A DNA stretch of 32,535 bases, from positions 1 through 32,535 of the forward strand of contig NZ_CVSF01000027.1 of the NCBI RefSeq assembly GCF_001179925.1, written 5' to 3'. The position numbers and the translations under genes were made by a program. The DNA comes from Candidatus Pelagibacter communis (GTDB taxonomy: Bacteria; Pseudomonadota; Alphaproteobacteria; Pelagibacterales; Pelagibacteraceae). The notes beneath the pieces are model-generated. The model ran no database searches and was not told the DNA's origin. It saw only the letters and a list, made by a program, of their open reading frames with translations. Every line of letters starts with the position of its first letter. Within the stretch, counting starts at the first letter, position 1. Below, in pieces: positions 14,046-22,500 of this stretch.

Positions 14046-14428
14046 TAGTGTCCACTCCCATTTCTAATTAATTTTTCTACATCTGTTTGTAGTTTTGAAA
14101 CTTGTTCTTTTAAAAAATCAATATTGACTTTATTGTTTCTCATACCTTTTAGTTCTTCTTCCATCTGCTCTATAAGACCACTCATGTGTTCCACGAGCAT
14201 AAATAATTCTGCTTCCCCACTTGATTGACCTAACTCGCCTCTAGGATATTTTATTCTAAATTCAGAGTTAGCTTCTAAATCTTTAGACATAAGTTCTAAA
14301 GTAGTAGAATGTTTATTAAGTGTTTCTATTACTCCAAAGTATGCCCACACTCCAATAGCAACAGCTATCACTATGCTAATAAGATTTCTCATTGGCATAC
14401 TAATTGCAGTATTGTCGCTTATCTTCAT
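14045..14428 (-). CDS. Membrane protein with one span and coiled coil, lysis-cluster candidate (127 aa)
   Basis: A 127-residue protein: a short cytoplasmic start, one membrane helix at about 14-33 (RNLISIVIAVAIGVWAYFGV) and then a long charged helical domain. A conserved-looking FRIKYPRGELGQ is near 57-68 and coiled coil (QMEEELKGMRNNKVNIDFLK and on) lies near 90-120. This N-in, C-out design is that of an inner-membrane spanin subunit or a holin-associated protein, and the same protein type occurs widely in marine podoviruses and cyanophages. It overlaps both neighbours by one to four bases. Spanin function is inferred from topology and position near terminase, as in T7. Confidence 0.62.
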   Translation of the reverse strand: MKISDNTAISMPMRNLISIVIAVAIGVWAYFGVIETLNKHSTTLELMSKDLEANSEFRIKYPRGELGQSSGEAELFMLVEHMSGLIEQMEEELKGMRNNKVNIDFLKEQVSKLQTDVEKLIRNGSGH

Positions 14429-14658
14429 GTTGATGCACCTATTTCTTTACATTCAAACTTAACTACAAGTTTGTTTTTATTTATGTGTTGTTTATCCCAG
14501 TCTTCTAATTCTTTTAAATTTCTGTAAGTTTTTTGAGCAATTGCATAACCAGCATCAACACAATCATAATGAGTAGTGAATTGATAGCCTGCAACAGTGC
14601 TAGAAGGACATTGGCCTGTAGCCATACTACACATATACAAGATTAATAAGTATTTCAT
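14425..14658 (-). CDS. Small secreted Cys-containing protein, lysis-cluster candidate (77 aa)
   Basis: A 77-residue protein with an N-terminal signal-like stretch (MKYLLILYMCSMATGQCPSS) and cysteines at 10, 17, 33 and 70, which could form disulfides in the periplasm. The Cys10 context (ILYMC) does not satisfy a normal lipobox, so a lipoprotein outer-membrane spanin is possible but not supported. It precedes the single-span coiled-coil protein with a four-base overlap, so the two may act together at the envelope. Confidence 0.6.
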   Translation of the reverse strand: MKYLLILYMCSMATGQCPSSTVAGYQFTTHYDCVDAGYAIAQKTYRNLKELEDWDKQHINKNKLVVKFECKEIGAST

Positions 14659-14798
14659 TTTTTATGCTGTCTTCTTTTATGTTTATTCATAGAAGACCAT
14701 TTAATCTTGCTTCTGTTAGTAGATATGGAAGTCTTTTTAAATTTACTTCTAGTTTCGTGTTCCTCTTTATTTAAGAGGTTTGATTTCTTTTTAGCCAT
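14655..14798 (-). CDS. Small very basic phage protein (47 aa)
   Basis: A 47-codon frame starting MAKKKSNLLNKEEHETRSKF and ending HKRRQHKK. Lys, Arg and Ser dominate and there is no hydrophobic segment, so a nucleic-acid or membrane-surface binding peptide is plausible. Its start overlaps the stop of the holin-like gene by eight bases and its TGA overlaps the next ATG (ATGA), which supports translation by coupling even though its own ribosome site is weak. Confidence 0.6.
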   Translation of the reverse strand: MAKKKSNLLNKEEHETRSKFKKTSISTNRSKIKWSSMNKHKRRQHKK

Positions 14799-15033
14799 TC
14801 CATTTGAAATAGCCCATTACACCTGCAATCACTGTTCCTAAAAATATTAATACTTGAACCATACCTTTACCTTTAGAAACATCGTTTCTTAAACTTTTAA
14901 CTTCTTTACTTAATTCTTTAATGCTTTCTTGAATATGTTTCATTCTCTCTGCACATAGTTTTTCATGTGCTGAAAGTCTTACCCCAGTTGCTTGTTCAAC
15001 AAACTCCTTTGAAGTAATCTTTCTTCTAGGCAT
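14791..15033 (-). CDS. Holin-like protein: coiled coil plus C-terminal membrane helix (80 aa)
   Basis: An 80-residue protein. Residues 20-55 are charged helix with heptads (ERMKHIQESIKELSKEVKSL), and residues 58-76 are one membrane helix (MVQVLIFLGTVIAGVMGYF), ending in KWNG. This layout is that of XhlA-type holin/hemolysin partners. It lies between the tail-fibre cassette and the terminase genes, where T7-like phages keep lysis genes. A second, different holin-like protein is encoded at 30303-30668. Which one times lysis cannot be told from sequence. Confidence 0.62.
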   Translation of the reverse strand: MPRRKITSKEFVEQATGVRLSAHEKLCAERMKHIQESIKELSKEVKSLRNDVSKGKGMVQVLIFLGTVIAGVMGYFKWNG

Positions 15034-15035
15034 TG

Positions 15036-15242
15036 TTATAAGACTATAGTGTCAGCTTCTTCTTGTGTAAGTGCTTCACCTGCTACAAGTTTAGCTTTAG
15101 CACTAGCTTTTAAAGTATCTTTAGCCTCTTTATCTGCTTGTTCAGCGTCTAATTTAGCTTGACGATTAGCAGTATCAGTTTCTCTTTGTGCTAATTCTTC
15201 TGCTGTCATATCTCTTGTTTCATCATTAATTTGAATTTTCAT
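15036..15242 (-). CDS. Short Ala/Glu-rich helical protein following fibre 2 (68 aa)
   Basis: A 68-residue, almost entirely helical protein. Residues 12-30 (MTAEELAQRETDTANRQAKL) and the end (LKASAKAKLVAGEALTQEEA, then DTIVL) closely match the 74-residue product of 16483-16707, so the two are paralogues. Each follows a fibre gene by 11-12 bases. The constant pairing suggests a helper for fibre folding or attachment, or a fibre-tip component, like the small assembly proteins that follow tail-fibre genes in many phages. Confidence 0.65.
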   Translation of the reverse strand: MKIQINDETRDMTAEELAQRETDTANRQAKLDAEQADKEAKDTLKASAKAKLVAGEALTQEEADTIVL

Positions 15243-15254
15243 ATTTATTACTCC

Positions 15255-16127
15255 TTAATATTTGTACCCATAAACACTAACTGTTCCATTAGTGACTGCT
15301 GTATTACCACCGTCATAAAGTGATATTCCAACAATATCTACTGTGTTTTGATTGTGAATTTCACCTGCACCTTGCGTAGTACACCATTGAGAACCACCAT
15401 CAAAACCCCCACCTAGCCATCTATATTGAGGATATTCTGAACCTGCACCGTCTAAATTCCATAAATCCATTTCAAAATGAGAACGATAATTTGAAGAACT
15501 TGAAATTTGTACAGCCCTAACTTCATTTGTATTCCATTCGCCACCAGAAGCATTATTGACAGAATTAGAATTATTTACATAAATTATTGAATATGAATAA
15601 ACATAATTACTTGCAGTTATGTCACCACTTGAATTTCTTAACCTAAAATAAATCCAGTTTCCATTTTGACTTGATTGCCAATTTCTTAATATTAATTTGT
15701 ATTGTTTATAAACTGAAGCGTTTGTAAAACCAGTTATTGACCAAGTAGTTGGATTACCTGAAACAGTGTAATCGTTAATATGAACAAAATCACTAGACAA
15801 TGTAGTCCAACTTGGATTAGCACCAGAGCCACCAGTTTGTAATACTTGACCACTCGTACCTGCACCCAATCGCTGAAGTCCACTTCCGTCTCTATATAAG
15901 ATGTCTCCCTGCGTAGTAAGTGTTGTACCCACATCAGTTCCGTCTAATCCTTTTTCTGCGAGTTTAGTCCAATAGGTAGCATTGGAAGTCGCATTTCCAG
16001 TAGACGCAAGAATACAAATAAAAGTCTCACCACTTGATGTCACTATGTCATCAACGACATAAGCAGTGGAGTTATTGTAAGCTCCTCTGAATACTGGCTT
16101 TATTCTACCTAAATTTAATGTTGCCAT
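15255..16127 (-). CDS. Receptor-binding tail fibre paralogue 2 (290 aa)
   Basis: A 290-residue protein. Residues 1-55 have the pattern GAYNNSTAYVVDDIVTSSGE then TFICI, resembling carbohydrate-binding modules of the ChiC/CBM5-12 kind. About 70-110 is the phage-fibre linker YRDGSGLQRLGAGTSGQVLQ then GANPSW. The last ~175 residues are a beta-rich domain ending GNTAVTNGTVSVYGYKY, a common fibre-tip ending. The first ~115 residues match fibre paralogue 1 (16719-17618) closely, while the C-terminal domains have diverged. This fits duplication followed by change of receptor specificity. It probably joins the virion through the main fibre. Confidence 0.8.
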   Translation of the reverse strand: MATLNLGRIKPVFRGAYNNSTAYVVDDIVTSSGETFICILASTGNATSNATYWTKLAEKGLDGTDVGTTLTTQGDILYRDGSGLQRLGAGTSGQVLQTGGSGANPSWTTLSSDFVHINDYTVSGNPTTWSITGFTNASVYKQYKLILRNWQSSQNGNWIYFRLRNSSGDITASNYVYSYSIIYVNNSNSVNNASGGEWNTNEVRAVQISSSSNYRSHFEMDLWNLDGAGSEYPQYRWLGGGFDGGSQWCTTQGAGEIHNQNTVDIVGISLYDGGNTAVTNGTVSVYGYKY

Positions 16128-16165
16128 TATTTTTTTCTCCTTATTAATTTATTTTATTGATTGAT

Positions 16166-16483
16166 TTAGACTGTGACAGTCAAGTCGCCATTACTAGCTA
16201 CTGTGAAAGTTAGTCCTCTTTTTGCCACAAAACTTTCGTCAAATTTATCTGATTGTTCTGTATCGTTGTTTGCTACAGACAAGTCGTCTGCACCATTTGT
16301 ATAATGAACGATAAGGTCTTCTTTTTGTGAACCTGTACCATTCGTTTTTACAAAACCATATAAGTCTGAAGAACCTGCGTCTCCAAAAGTAAGTTCTGTT
16401 CCTGCACTATTTACAACAACGGCTTTCTCTTGGTTAGCCGATAAGTTGGAAACAATGTCAGATAAGTCTCTAGCTTTACTCAT
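16166..16483 (-). CDS. Short tail-fibre-like protein (105 aa)
   Basis: A 105-residue protein starting MSKARDLSDIVSNLSANQEK, a common start of marine phage fibre modules. Its C-terminal half (DLIVHYTNGADDLSVANNDT and then GLTFTVASNGDLTVTV) resembles the C-terminal ~50 residues of the main fibre (NNLRIITTNQGVDNISSSQY and GFVFSISNGELIATI). It looks like an independent copy of a fibre-terminal module. It starts one base inside the preceding stop (TAATG) and lies between the two fibre/short-protein cassettes. Confidence 0.65.
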   Translation of the reverse strand: MSKARDLSDIVSNLSANQEKAVVVNSAGTELTFGDAGSSDLYGFVKTNGTGSQKEDLIVHYTNGADDLSVANNDTEQSDKFDESFVAKRGLTFTVASNGDLTVTV

Positions 16484-16707
16484 TACAATACTATTGTGTT
16501 AGCTTCTTCTTCAGTTAATGCTTCTCCTGCTATAAGTTTAGCTTTAGCACTAGCTTTTAAATCTTCTTGTGCTTGTTTAGCATTTGCTTGTTCTGTATCA
16601 AATGCTTCACCATTAACTTTATCAGTTTCTTTTTGTGCTAATTCTTCAGCAGTATATTCTTCAACAGAAGTAATACCTGTTTTTAAATCAATTATTGTTT
16701 TTGTCAT
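16483..16707 (-). CDS. Short Ala/Glu-rich helical protein following fibre 1 (74 aa)
   Basis: A 74-residue paralogue of the 68-residue product of 15036-15242. Residues 19-26 (TAEELAQK) and the last 24 or so (LKASAKAKLIAGEALTEEEA, then NTIVL) are nearly identical between the two, and the middle differs. It starts 12 bases after fibre paralogue 1. No membrane segment or cysteine. A fibre-assembly role is inferred from the repeated pairing. Confidence 0.65.
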   Translation of the reverse strand: MTKTIIDLKTGITSVEEYTAEELAQKETDKVNGEAFDTEQANAKQAQEDLKASAKAKLIAGEALTEEEANTIVL

Positions 16708-16718
16708 TTTGGTCTCCT

Positions 16719-17618
16719 TTATCCTTTAATTCCATAAATGTAATAGTTATCGACATTAAAATTATTACTATTGTTTAAGAAAAATCTTAATCCATTATAT
16801 GCTCTAGTATCATTACGACTAACAGCACCACCATCTAAATAATAATGATATTCAGTACCATTGTCATAGACACCACACATTCTAATAAAAAGTTGTTTAG
16901 AAGAATTTGTATTGTTCCAATTACTTAACTCAAATTGAAAATCTTGTTTCCAAGAAGCACCATTACTTGTTGCTGTAGTTTGCCAATTGGTTCTAATTCT
17001 ATCTTGCAAAGAAGTACCACTATTTTCTCCAGTATCACTACTGCTTCCGTACACATGACGACCTTTTAAGAAATAAGTATATTCACTTCCAGTATCAGTA
17101 GCAGGTGAACCACTATTATCATATTGAAATCTAATAGCTAAATATTCAGAGTTATTATTTGTATTAACTCCATTTAGATAAACTTTAAAATGTTTGTATG
17201 TAGTAAAATCAAAATTATTTAAAATTAAATCACCTTGATTAGAAAGTGTGCCATTAGCTACTTTTACATAGTCAGATGATACTGTTCCCCAACTCGGATT
17301 AGCACCAGTTCCCCCAGTCTGTAAAACTTGTCCTGAAGTTCCTGCACCAAGTCTAGCTAGACCTGAACCGTCTCTGTAAACTATGTCACCTTGTGTCGTT
17401 AAAGTAGTCGTTAGGTCTGTTCCGTCAGTTCCGTTTGTTCCTGCTGACGACATTACATTCCAGTAAGTAGTATTGGTTGGAAGGTTCCCTGTACTTGCTA
17501 AAATGCAAACATAAGACGAACCATTGTAAGAAACAACATCGTCAATTGCGTAAGCTGTACCAGCATTATAAGTTCCCTTCCAATTGAACTTTATATTGCC
17601 TAGATTTATTGTAGCCAT
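16719..17618 (-). CDS. Receptor-binding tail fibre paralogue 1 (299 aa)
   Basis: A 299-residue protein with the same plan as paralogue 2. The N-terminal CBM-like module is GTYNAGTAYAIDDVVSYNGS then SYVCILASTG. The linker YRDGSGLARLGAGTSGQVLQ plus GANPSW follows at about 80-110. The C-terminal beta-rich domain has Asn/Ser/Tyr/Gly bias and ends NNFNVDNYYIYGIKG. A GTNGTDGTDLTT stretch near 62-73 is short collagen-like or flexible linker. It is preceded by the main fibre (18-base gap) and followed by its 74-residue partner. It is likely a secondary receptor-binding protein on the virion. Confidence 0.8.
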   Translation of the reverse strand: MATINLGNIKFNWKGTYNAGTAYAIDDVVSYNGSSYVCILASTGNLPTNTTYWNVMSSAGTNGTDGTDLTTTLTTQGDIVYRDGSGLARLGAGTSGQVLQTGGTGANPSWGTVSSDYVKVANGTLSNQGDLILNNFDFTTYKHFKVYLNGVNTNNNSEYLAIRFQYDNSGSPATDTGSEYTYFLKGRHVYGSSSDTGENSGTSLQDRIRTNWQTTATSNGASWKQDFQFELSNWNNTNSSKQLFIRMCGVYDNGTEYHYYLDGGAVSRNDTRAYNGLRFFLNNSNNFNVDNYYIYGIKG

Positions 17619-17635
17619 AATTAATTTTTCTCCTG

Positions 17636-19495
17636 TTATATTGTAGCTATTAGTTCGCCATTTGAGATTGAGAAGACAAAGCCACTCGCACTAAACATTA
17701 CATCATCAAAGCTGGCGTATTGGCTTGATGAAATATTATCTACACCTTGATTGGTTGTAATAATTCTTAAGTTATTGACTGCTGGCACAGGTGTGTTTGC
17801 CTGGCCACCCATTCCACTATGTGAACTGCAATAATAGTAAAGAGTTGGAGCTCCTGTTGCTACAACTATAGTCACTTGTGTTGATGAGTTTACTGTCACT
17901 CCAGTAGTGTAAGCATTTGAATTGCCACTATCTGTCGAAAATCTAAATGGATGAGCTGAAGGATGATTAAACACATAAGTGTTTCCTTCGTATAATTCTA
18001 AAGTATCTTGCTGAACACCATCTATAAAATATTTATTTGAACCACCGACTGATTGAACAGTGACAGTTTTTACTAAAGTAGACCCATTGTAATAAGTTTC
18101 AAAACCATAAACTTCTGCTGAAGAAGCGTTTCCATATTCTAAAGCGTTAGCTGAAGAATTAACTTTTAAAACCTGGCCTGCTGTACCAATAGACCCTAAA
18201 CCTGTACCACCTCTGGCAGTTGCTAATACATCTGAAGTTATTGAGTTTGCAGATATAGAGGCAACATTAAATGTACCAAAAGTTAAAACATAAATTTCAT
18301 CATTAACTGAACAGCCAACATCTAGGACTATAGTAGAGCCATCTGTTGCTGTGTAATCTGAAGGGTCAAGGTGAACACCATTTTTGAAAATGTCAATGAA
18401 CCCACTATCGTAAGTTAATACAGCACTTCCAGTATCAGAGTGTGATGCACCTGTAAAAGTCGTTTGGTTAGCTGTAGCTATATACTTAAATCTTCCAGAA
18501 GTTCCATTTACTGAAGAGCCTGCGTTAGCAAAAGCAGAACCCGAATAGACTTTCATAATGTCATTTTGGGTATCATACCAAAGCATACCTTCAGTTGGAC
18601 TTGATGGAGCCGAAGCAGAAATTTTGTATTTTTCTCCAAAGTTATTTACTGAAGCTAAATTTGAACTAACAGTATTAACATTGGCTATAGAGCCTCCGAC
18701 ATTATTTACATTTGTAATTGAGCCAGCAACCAAATTAATATTTGTGCTGTTTGTGGCTACAGAATTTACATTGGTAATATTATTTCCAACTGCATTAACA
18801 TTTGTAATATTGTTGGCTACTACATCAATCTCTGAAGTAGCTTCGTTTAAATCATCTGCAACTGTCACTACCTCTGAAACAGCTTCAGCTAAATCATCGG
18901 CAACAGCTACAACCTTTGTAATGTTTGTTGCTACTGTATTTACTGAACTAATATTGGTAGCTACAGTATTAATATTTGTTTCATTATTAGCTAGCGTTCC
19001 TAAATTTGAAATTCCTGCAAGTGTAGTAATATTAGCTTTATCTGAACTTGATAACCAAGTGTTCTCTAAATAATGTTTAGTGACAGCATCTTGATTGTCT
19101 ACTGGATTAGCTAGATTTATAATTCTTTTATTTAAAGCATCAAATCTATCGCTAGCATTAAGACCTAATTTTGATTGAACATTATCTGAAGTTTCTTGTG
19201 ATAAGAAAAAGTTCTGGTCTGCTGATTGGTCTAAATCAGATGAAGTTAATACACTTCCATCTTGGAAATCTACAAGCCTAGCATCTGAAGGTGTAATTCT
19301 TTGAATAAGAACTACAGCTCCATTAGCTGGCGTAGATGACAATTGAACTGAAGATGCTGTAGGGAATGTAATGCTAGTGTCCTCTACCCCATCTACATAA
19401 GCCTTAACATGGCTTGTTAGGATATATGGAAACGAAAATGAGAAGGTGTTTGTATTGCCATTGGCAGTATACGACACCCTTGCTAAAAATGACAT
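17636..19495 (-). CDS. Main tail fibre, T7 gp17-like N-terminus, with cupredoxin-like motif
   Basis: A 619-residue fibre. Residues 1-110 match the T7 tail-fibre attachment domain (FPYILTSHVKAYVDGV, LIQRITPSDARLVDFQDGS, SDLDQSADQNFFLSQE), which anchors the fibre to the tail hub. Residues ~168-287 are decapeptide repeats of the form VxxNITNVNx. Then come modular fibre segments: SPTEGMLWYDTQNDIMKVYS, FKNGVHLDPSDYTATDGSTI and ATARGGTGLGSIGTAGQVLK. Near 500-562 there is a small domain with His511/His515 (HPSAHPFRF) and YYYCSSHSGMGG, giving Cys556-x2-His559-x2-Met562, the ligand spacing of amicyanin-type blue copper sites. The last 50 residues resemble the separate 105-residue protein at 16166-16483. 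Confidence 0.88.
   Translation of the reverse strand: MSFLARVSYTANGNTNTFSFSFPYILTSHVKAYVDGVEDTSITFPTASSVQLSSTPANGAVVLIQRITPSDARLVDFQDGSVLTSSDLDQSADQNFFLSQETSDNVQSKLGLNASDRFDALNKRIINLANPVDNQDAVTKHYLENTWLSSSDKANITTLAGISNLGTLANNETNINTVATNISSVNTVATNITKVVAVADDLAEAVSEVVTVADDLNEATSEIDVVANNITNVNAVGNNITNVNSVATNSTNINLVAGSITNVNNVGGSIANVNTVSSNLASVNNFGEKYKISASAPSSPTEGMLWYDTQNDIMKVYSGSAFANAGSSVNGTSGRFKYIATANQTTFTGASHSDTGSAVLTYDSGFIDIFKNGVHLDPSDYTATDGSTIVLDVGCSVNDEIYVLTFGTFNVASISANSITSDVLATARGGTGLGSIGTAGQVLKVNSSANALEYGNASSAEVYGFETYYNGSTLVKTVTVQSVGGSNKYFIDGVQQDTLELYEGNTYVFNHPSAHPFRFSTDSGNSNAYTTGVTVNSSTQVTIVVATGAPTLYYYCSSHSGMGGQANTPVPAVNNLRIITTNQGVDNISSSQYASFDDVMFSASGFVFSISNGELIATI
18635..18994 (-). repeat. 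30-bp-period repeats encoding decapeptide repeats in the tail fibre
   Basis: About eleven degenerate decapeptides in a row, for example VANNITNVNA, VGNNITNVNS, VATNSTNINL, VAGSITNVNN, VGGSIANVNT and VSSNLASVNN. They probably form a trimeric coiled or beta-helical shaft whose length could change by slippage or recombination. The repeat also creates a long antisense open frame that is not a gene. Confidence 0.75.
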
Positions 19496-19527
19496 CGTTT
19501 ATATATCTAAAGTGTCCTCTTATGATA

Positions 19528-22500
19528 TTACTTGGTCTGGTCTATGAAATCATAAACACCAGTCTTCATACCTGTCGGAAATTTATTTGTAGCCTTACCT
19601 ATTTTCTTAATAATATCTTTATTAATATAAGCCTGGCCAAGTGTTATTTTTGGATTAATTTTTGAAACATACTTTTGAGAAAACTGAATTTTATTAAATT
19701 CTAAATCTCTATAGAATTTTACTCTATCGTAGACAATTGCTTTCTTACCACCAAACTTATTATTCTCATCTAATACAATTTGGTCTGGAGCATCTTTAAA
19801 TCTGTTGCTTTTGATAGTTCTCTCTAAATCTTTCCTTAATCCAGATTTACCTATTAATTCATTATATTCTTCAAAAGCTGTCTTACCTGTCTTTGGATTA
19901 ACAAATTGTGTTAAATCAACACCTTTGATAACTGGTTGTAATGCAGGAATATTTATCTCATGTTTGATAAAAGCTTTTAATACTTCATCATCTTTTTGTT
20001 TCTTAACAGTAAAAGGATTAAATAAATTATTAAATAATCTACCTGGAGCATTTGTACTATCAACAATACTTTCACCTAATACATTGTAAGTTTTAGGTAA
20101 ACCTGTACCACCAAGTCTTTTTTGTATTGCTTGCATAAATCCTTCAGTTTCTCTTAAGAATGGGTCGTTTAATACTTTACCTAATATATTAGGAACATAA
20201 GAACCTACTTTATTCTCTAACCACCATAGACCTTTTTTATCTACAGCATTACCATCAAATGAAGTCACAAAATCAACTAAACCTTTAAGATAAGTTTTAG
20301 ACGCAATATTTTTAAATCCAGCTTTGTATGTAGCAATAGCCATATTAGATATTTTATTACCCATATCTAAATCTTCTTCTGCACCAGTTTGTTGATTTAC
20401 TAAAAATGATAATAAATTGTTTTCAACTTTCTCTCTGTCTTTATCATTTAAGTCACTATAGATATTTCCATAGTCTGCAACTAAACCAACTAACATACCT
20501 ATTGGGTCTAATCTTCCATACTCAATATAAGTATCTCCTACTTTTATAGAATAAGGTTGAAAGCCAACTGATTGTTGTTGTCTTCTAATTTCTTTATCTG
20601 GATGATAACCACCAGTAATAATTCCTGTTAAATTTAATAATGAGATTGTACCAAGTATTGTAGTTCCTACAGCTACTCTTCCTCGTACTTCTGCAATTCT
20701 AACAGCGTCTCTTGAAGTACCTGTGAAATGTTTCCAGTTCTTACCTGTAATACCTAAAGGTGTCATTTCAATTGCTTGTATTGCAAGGTTAGCAGGTGTT
20801 TTAACAAAAGGTAAAATTTGTTTTATAATAGGAACTTCATTTGTAATTCTTTGAATATAACCAAGTACACCATCTAATTCTTTTGTGAATGTCACTTCTT
20901 TTGCAAATCTTGAAGCTTCTTTATCTAATGCAATAACACCACTTTCATCAAAACCTGCTCTAAATCTTTTTGCAACCATTTCATCGAACTCTGAAATTTT
21001 AGTTCCATCTTTTAATTGCATTACAATTTTATCTTGTGAAGCTCCTTTTTCGATAGCTTCTCTCGTAGATATTGAACTTAATCTTGCTCTGTAGGCTATT
21101 TGTTTAAAAAATTCATCCATAGCTGTAAGACCTCTTAAAGGTATTCTTATAGCTTTAGCAACATTACTTGTACCTAATGCTTTAGTGTTTGTGTCAAACT
21201 TTGTACTACCAGCAAATAAAATACTATCTTCATCATTAAATGCTTTTTTAGTGAATACTAGAGCATCTGATAAATAACTTCTGTATCCAGCAACAGTATG
21301 AGCAATATCTTGTCCATGCTCTTTCATTTGTGCTTTAGTAAAATCATCCATACCCCAGGTTAATTTACTTCCTAGATATGATTGTGCTGGTCTTAAGAAT
21401 AAATTGTTTGCTGTTGATACGACATTTATTATTTGTGTTTTAGGATTTGATAATGCAAATGACATCCATACTTCGTTTGCTCTATTCCAAAATCTATTTC
21501 TAAATACAAAATCAACAATTCTAGTAAGCATATTTTTGTCTCTTACTTGAGCAACACCTTGATAGAAGGCTTTAAAATCACCATTCCAACTATCCATACT
21601 TCTTACTAAATTAAGAATTTGGTCATTACCTAAATCAACATTTCTGTCTTTTAATATTCCTCTTAAATTAAGACCTCTACCAAGATTAGATGCTACCTTG
21701 TCATCAAATCTCATAAGTCTCATTAATAAAGCTGTAGTTATTTTAGCTTCATTTTCTGTATATTCTTTTGTTCCTTTAGCTAAACCAACAGACATTTTGT
21801 AAAGAGCATCTGCAAGGTTTTGCTGAATAGCTTGAGAAGCATACATAAACTTTAGACCTTCTTCCATTTTATTACCAAGTTGGCCTAACATTTTTGTAGT
21901 TTGTATTATGTCATAACCTTGTTTAGTTGCTTGTCTTTCAATTATTTCTGTAGACATAACATCAAACTTTTTCTCTGCATTAATAACTTTCCTCATAGCG
22001 TTCAAAGCTATAATTCCAAAGTTAGTATCTGCGTATGCTCTTGGAGATAAACCTAAATCTAAACTTTCATCTATAGTTCTCCAATTAGTCTTACCACCTT
22101 TTTGTACTCTCTCCATATAACCAGAGAAATTATCTACAATTCTTTTACTTAATTCATCATCTGTAGCTGTTTTCTTAATATCTTGAACTACACCAGCAAT
22201 TTTTTCTGAAGTGCTTGCTTCATCAACAATGCTAGTTATTAATTTTTGTGTGCTCTTCTTACCACTGGCTGTAAAGTTTTCTTCAGCTTGTTGAGTTAAT
22301 TCTTTTTCAAGTTTTGCTAATTTAGCGTTATCTACATTTTTACCAGCTAAAGATTTTCTTTTTAATTTAATCCAAGTAGAAAAACCTTGTAATTGTTTTT
22401 TAAGAAATGGAGCTGTACCTCTAATTGTACCTTCCATAACTCCACCAAGTAAAGCACCTTCAATAGCGTTCTTTAATCTTGCTTCATAAAAACTTTCGTC

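Noticed and set aside
18635..18994. CRISPR-like array
   Set aside because: The repeats are continuous coding decapeptides without unique spacers; no CRISPR array or cas gene is seen anywhere in the window.
18558..19073. 171-codon plus-strand open frame
   Set aside because: Mirror of the decapeptide repeats of the tail fibre; the low-complexity product arises from the 30-bp period.
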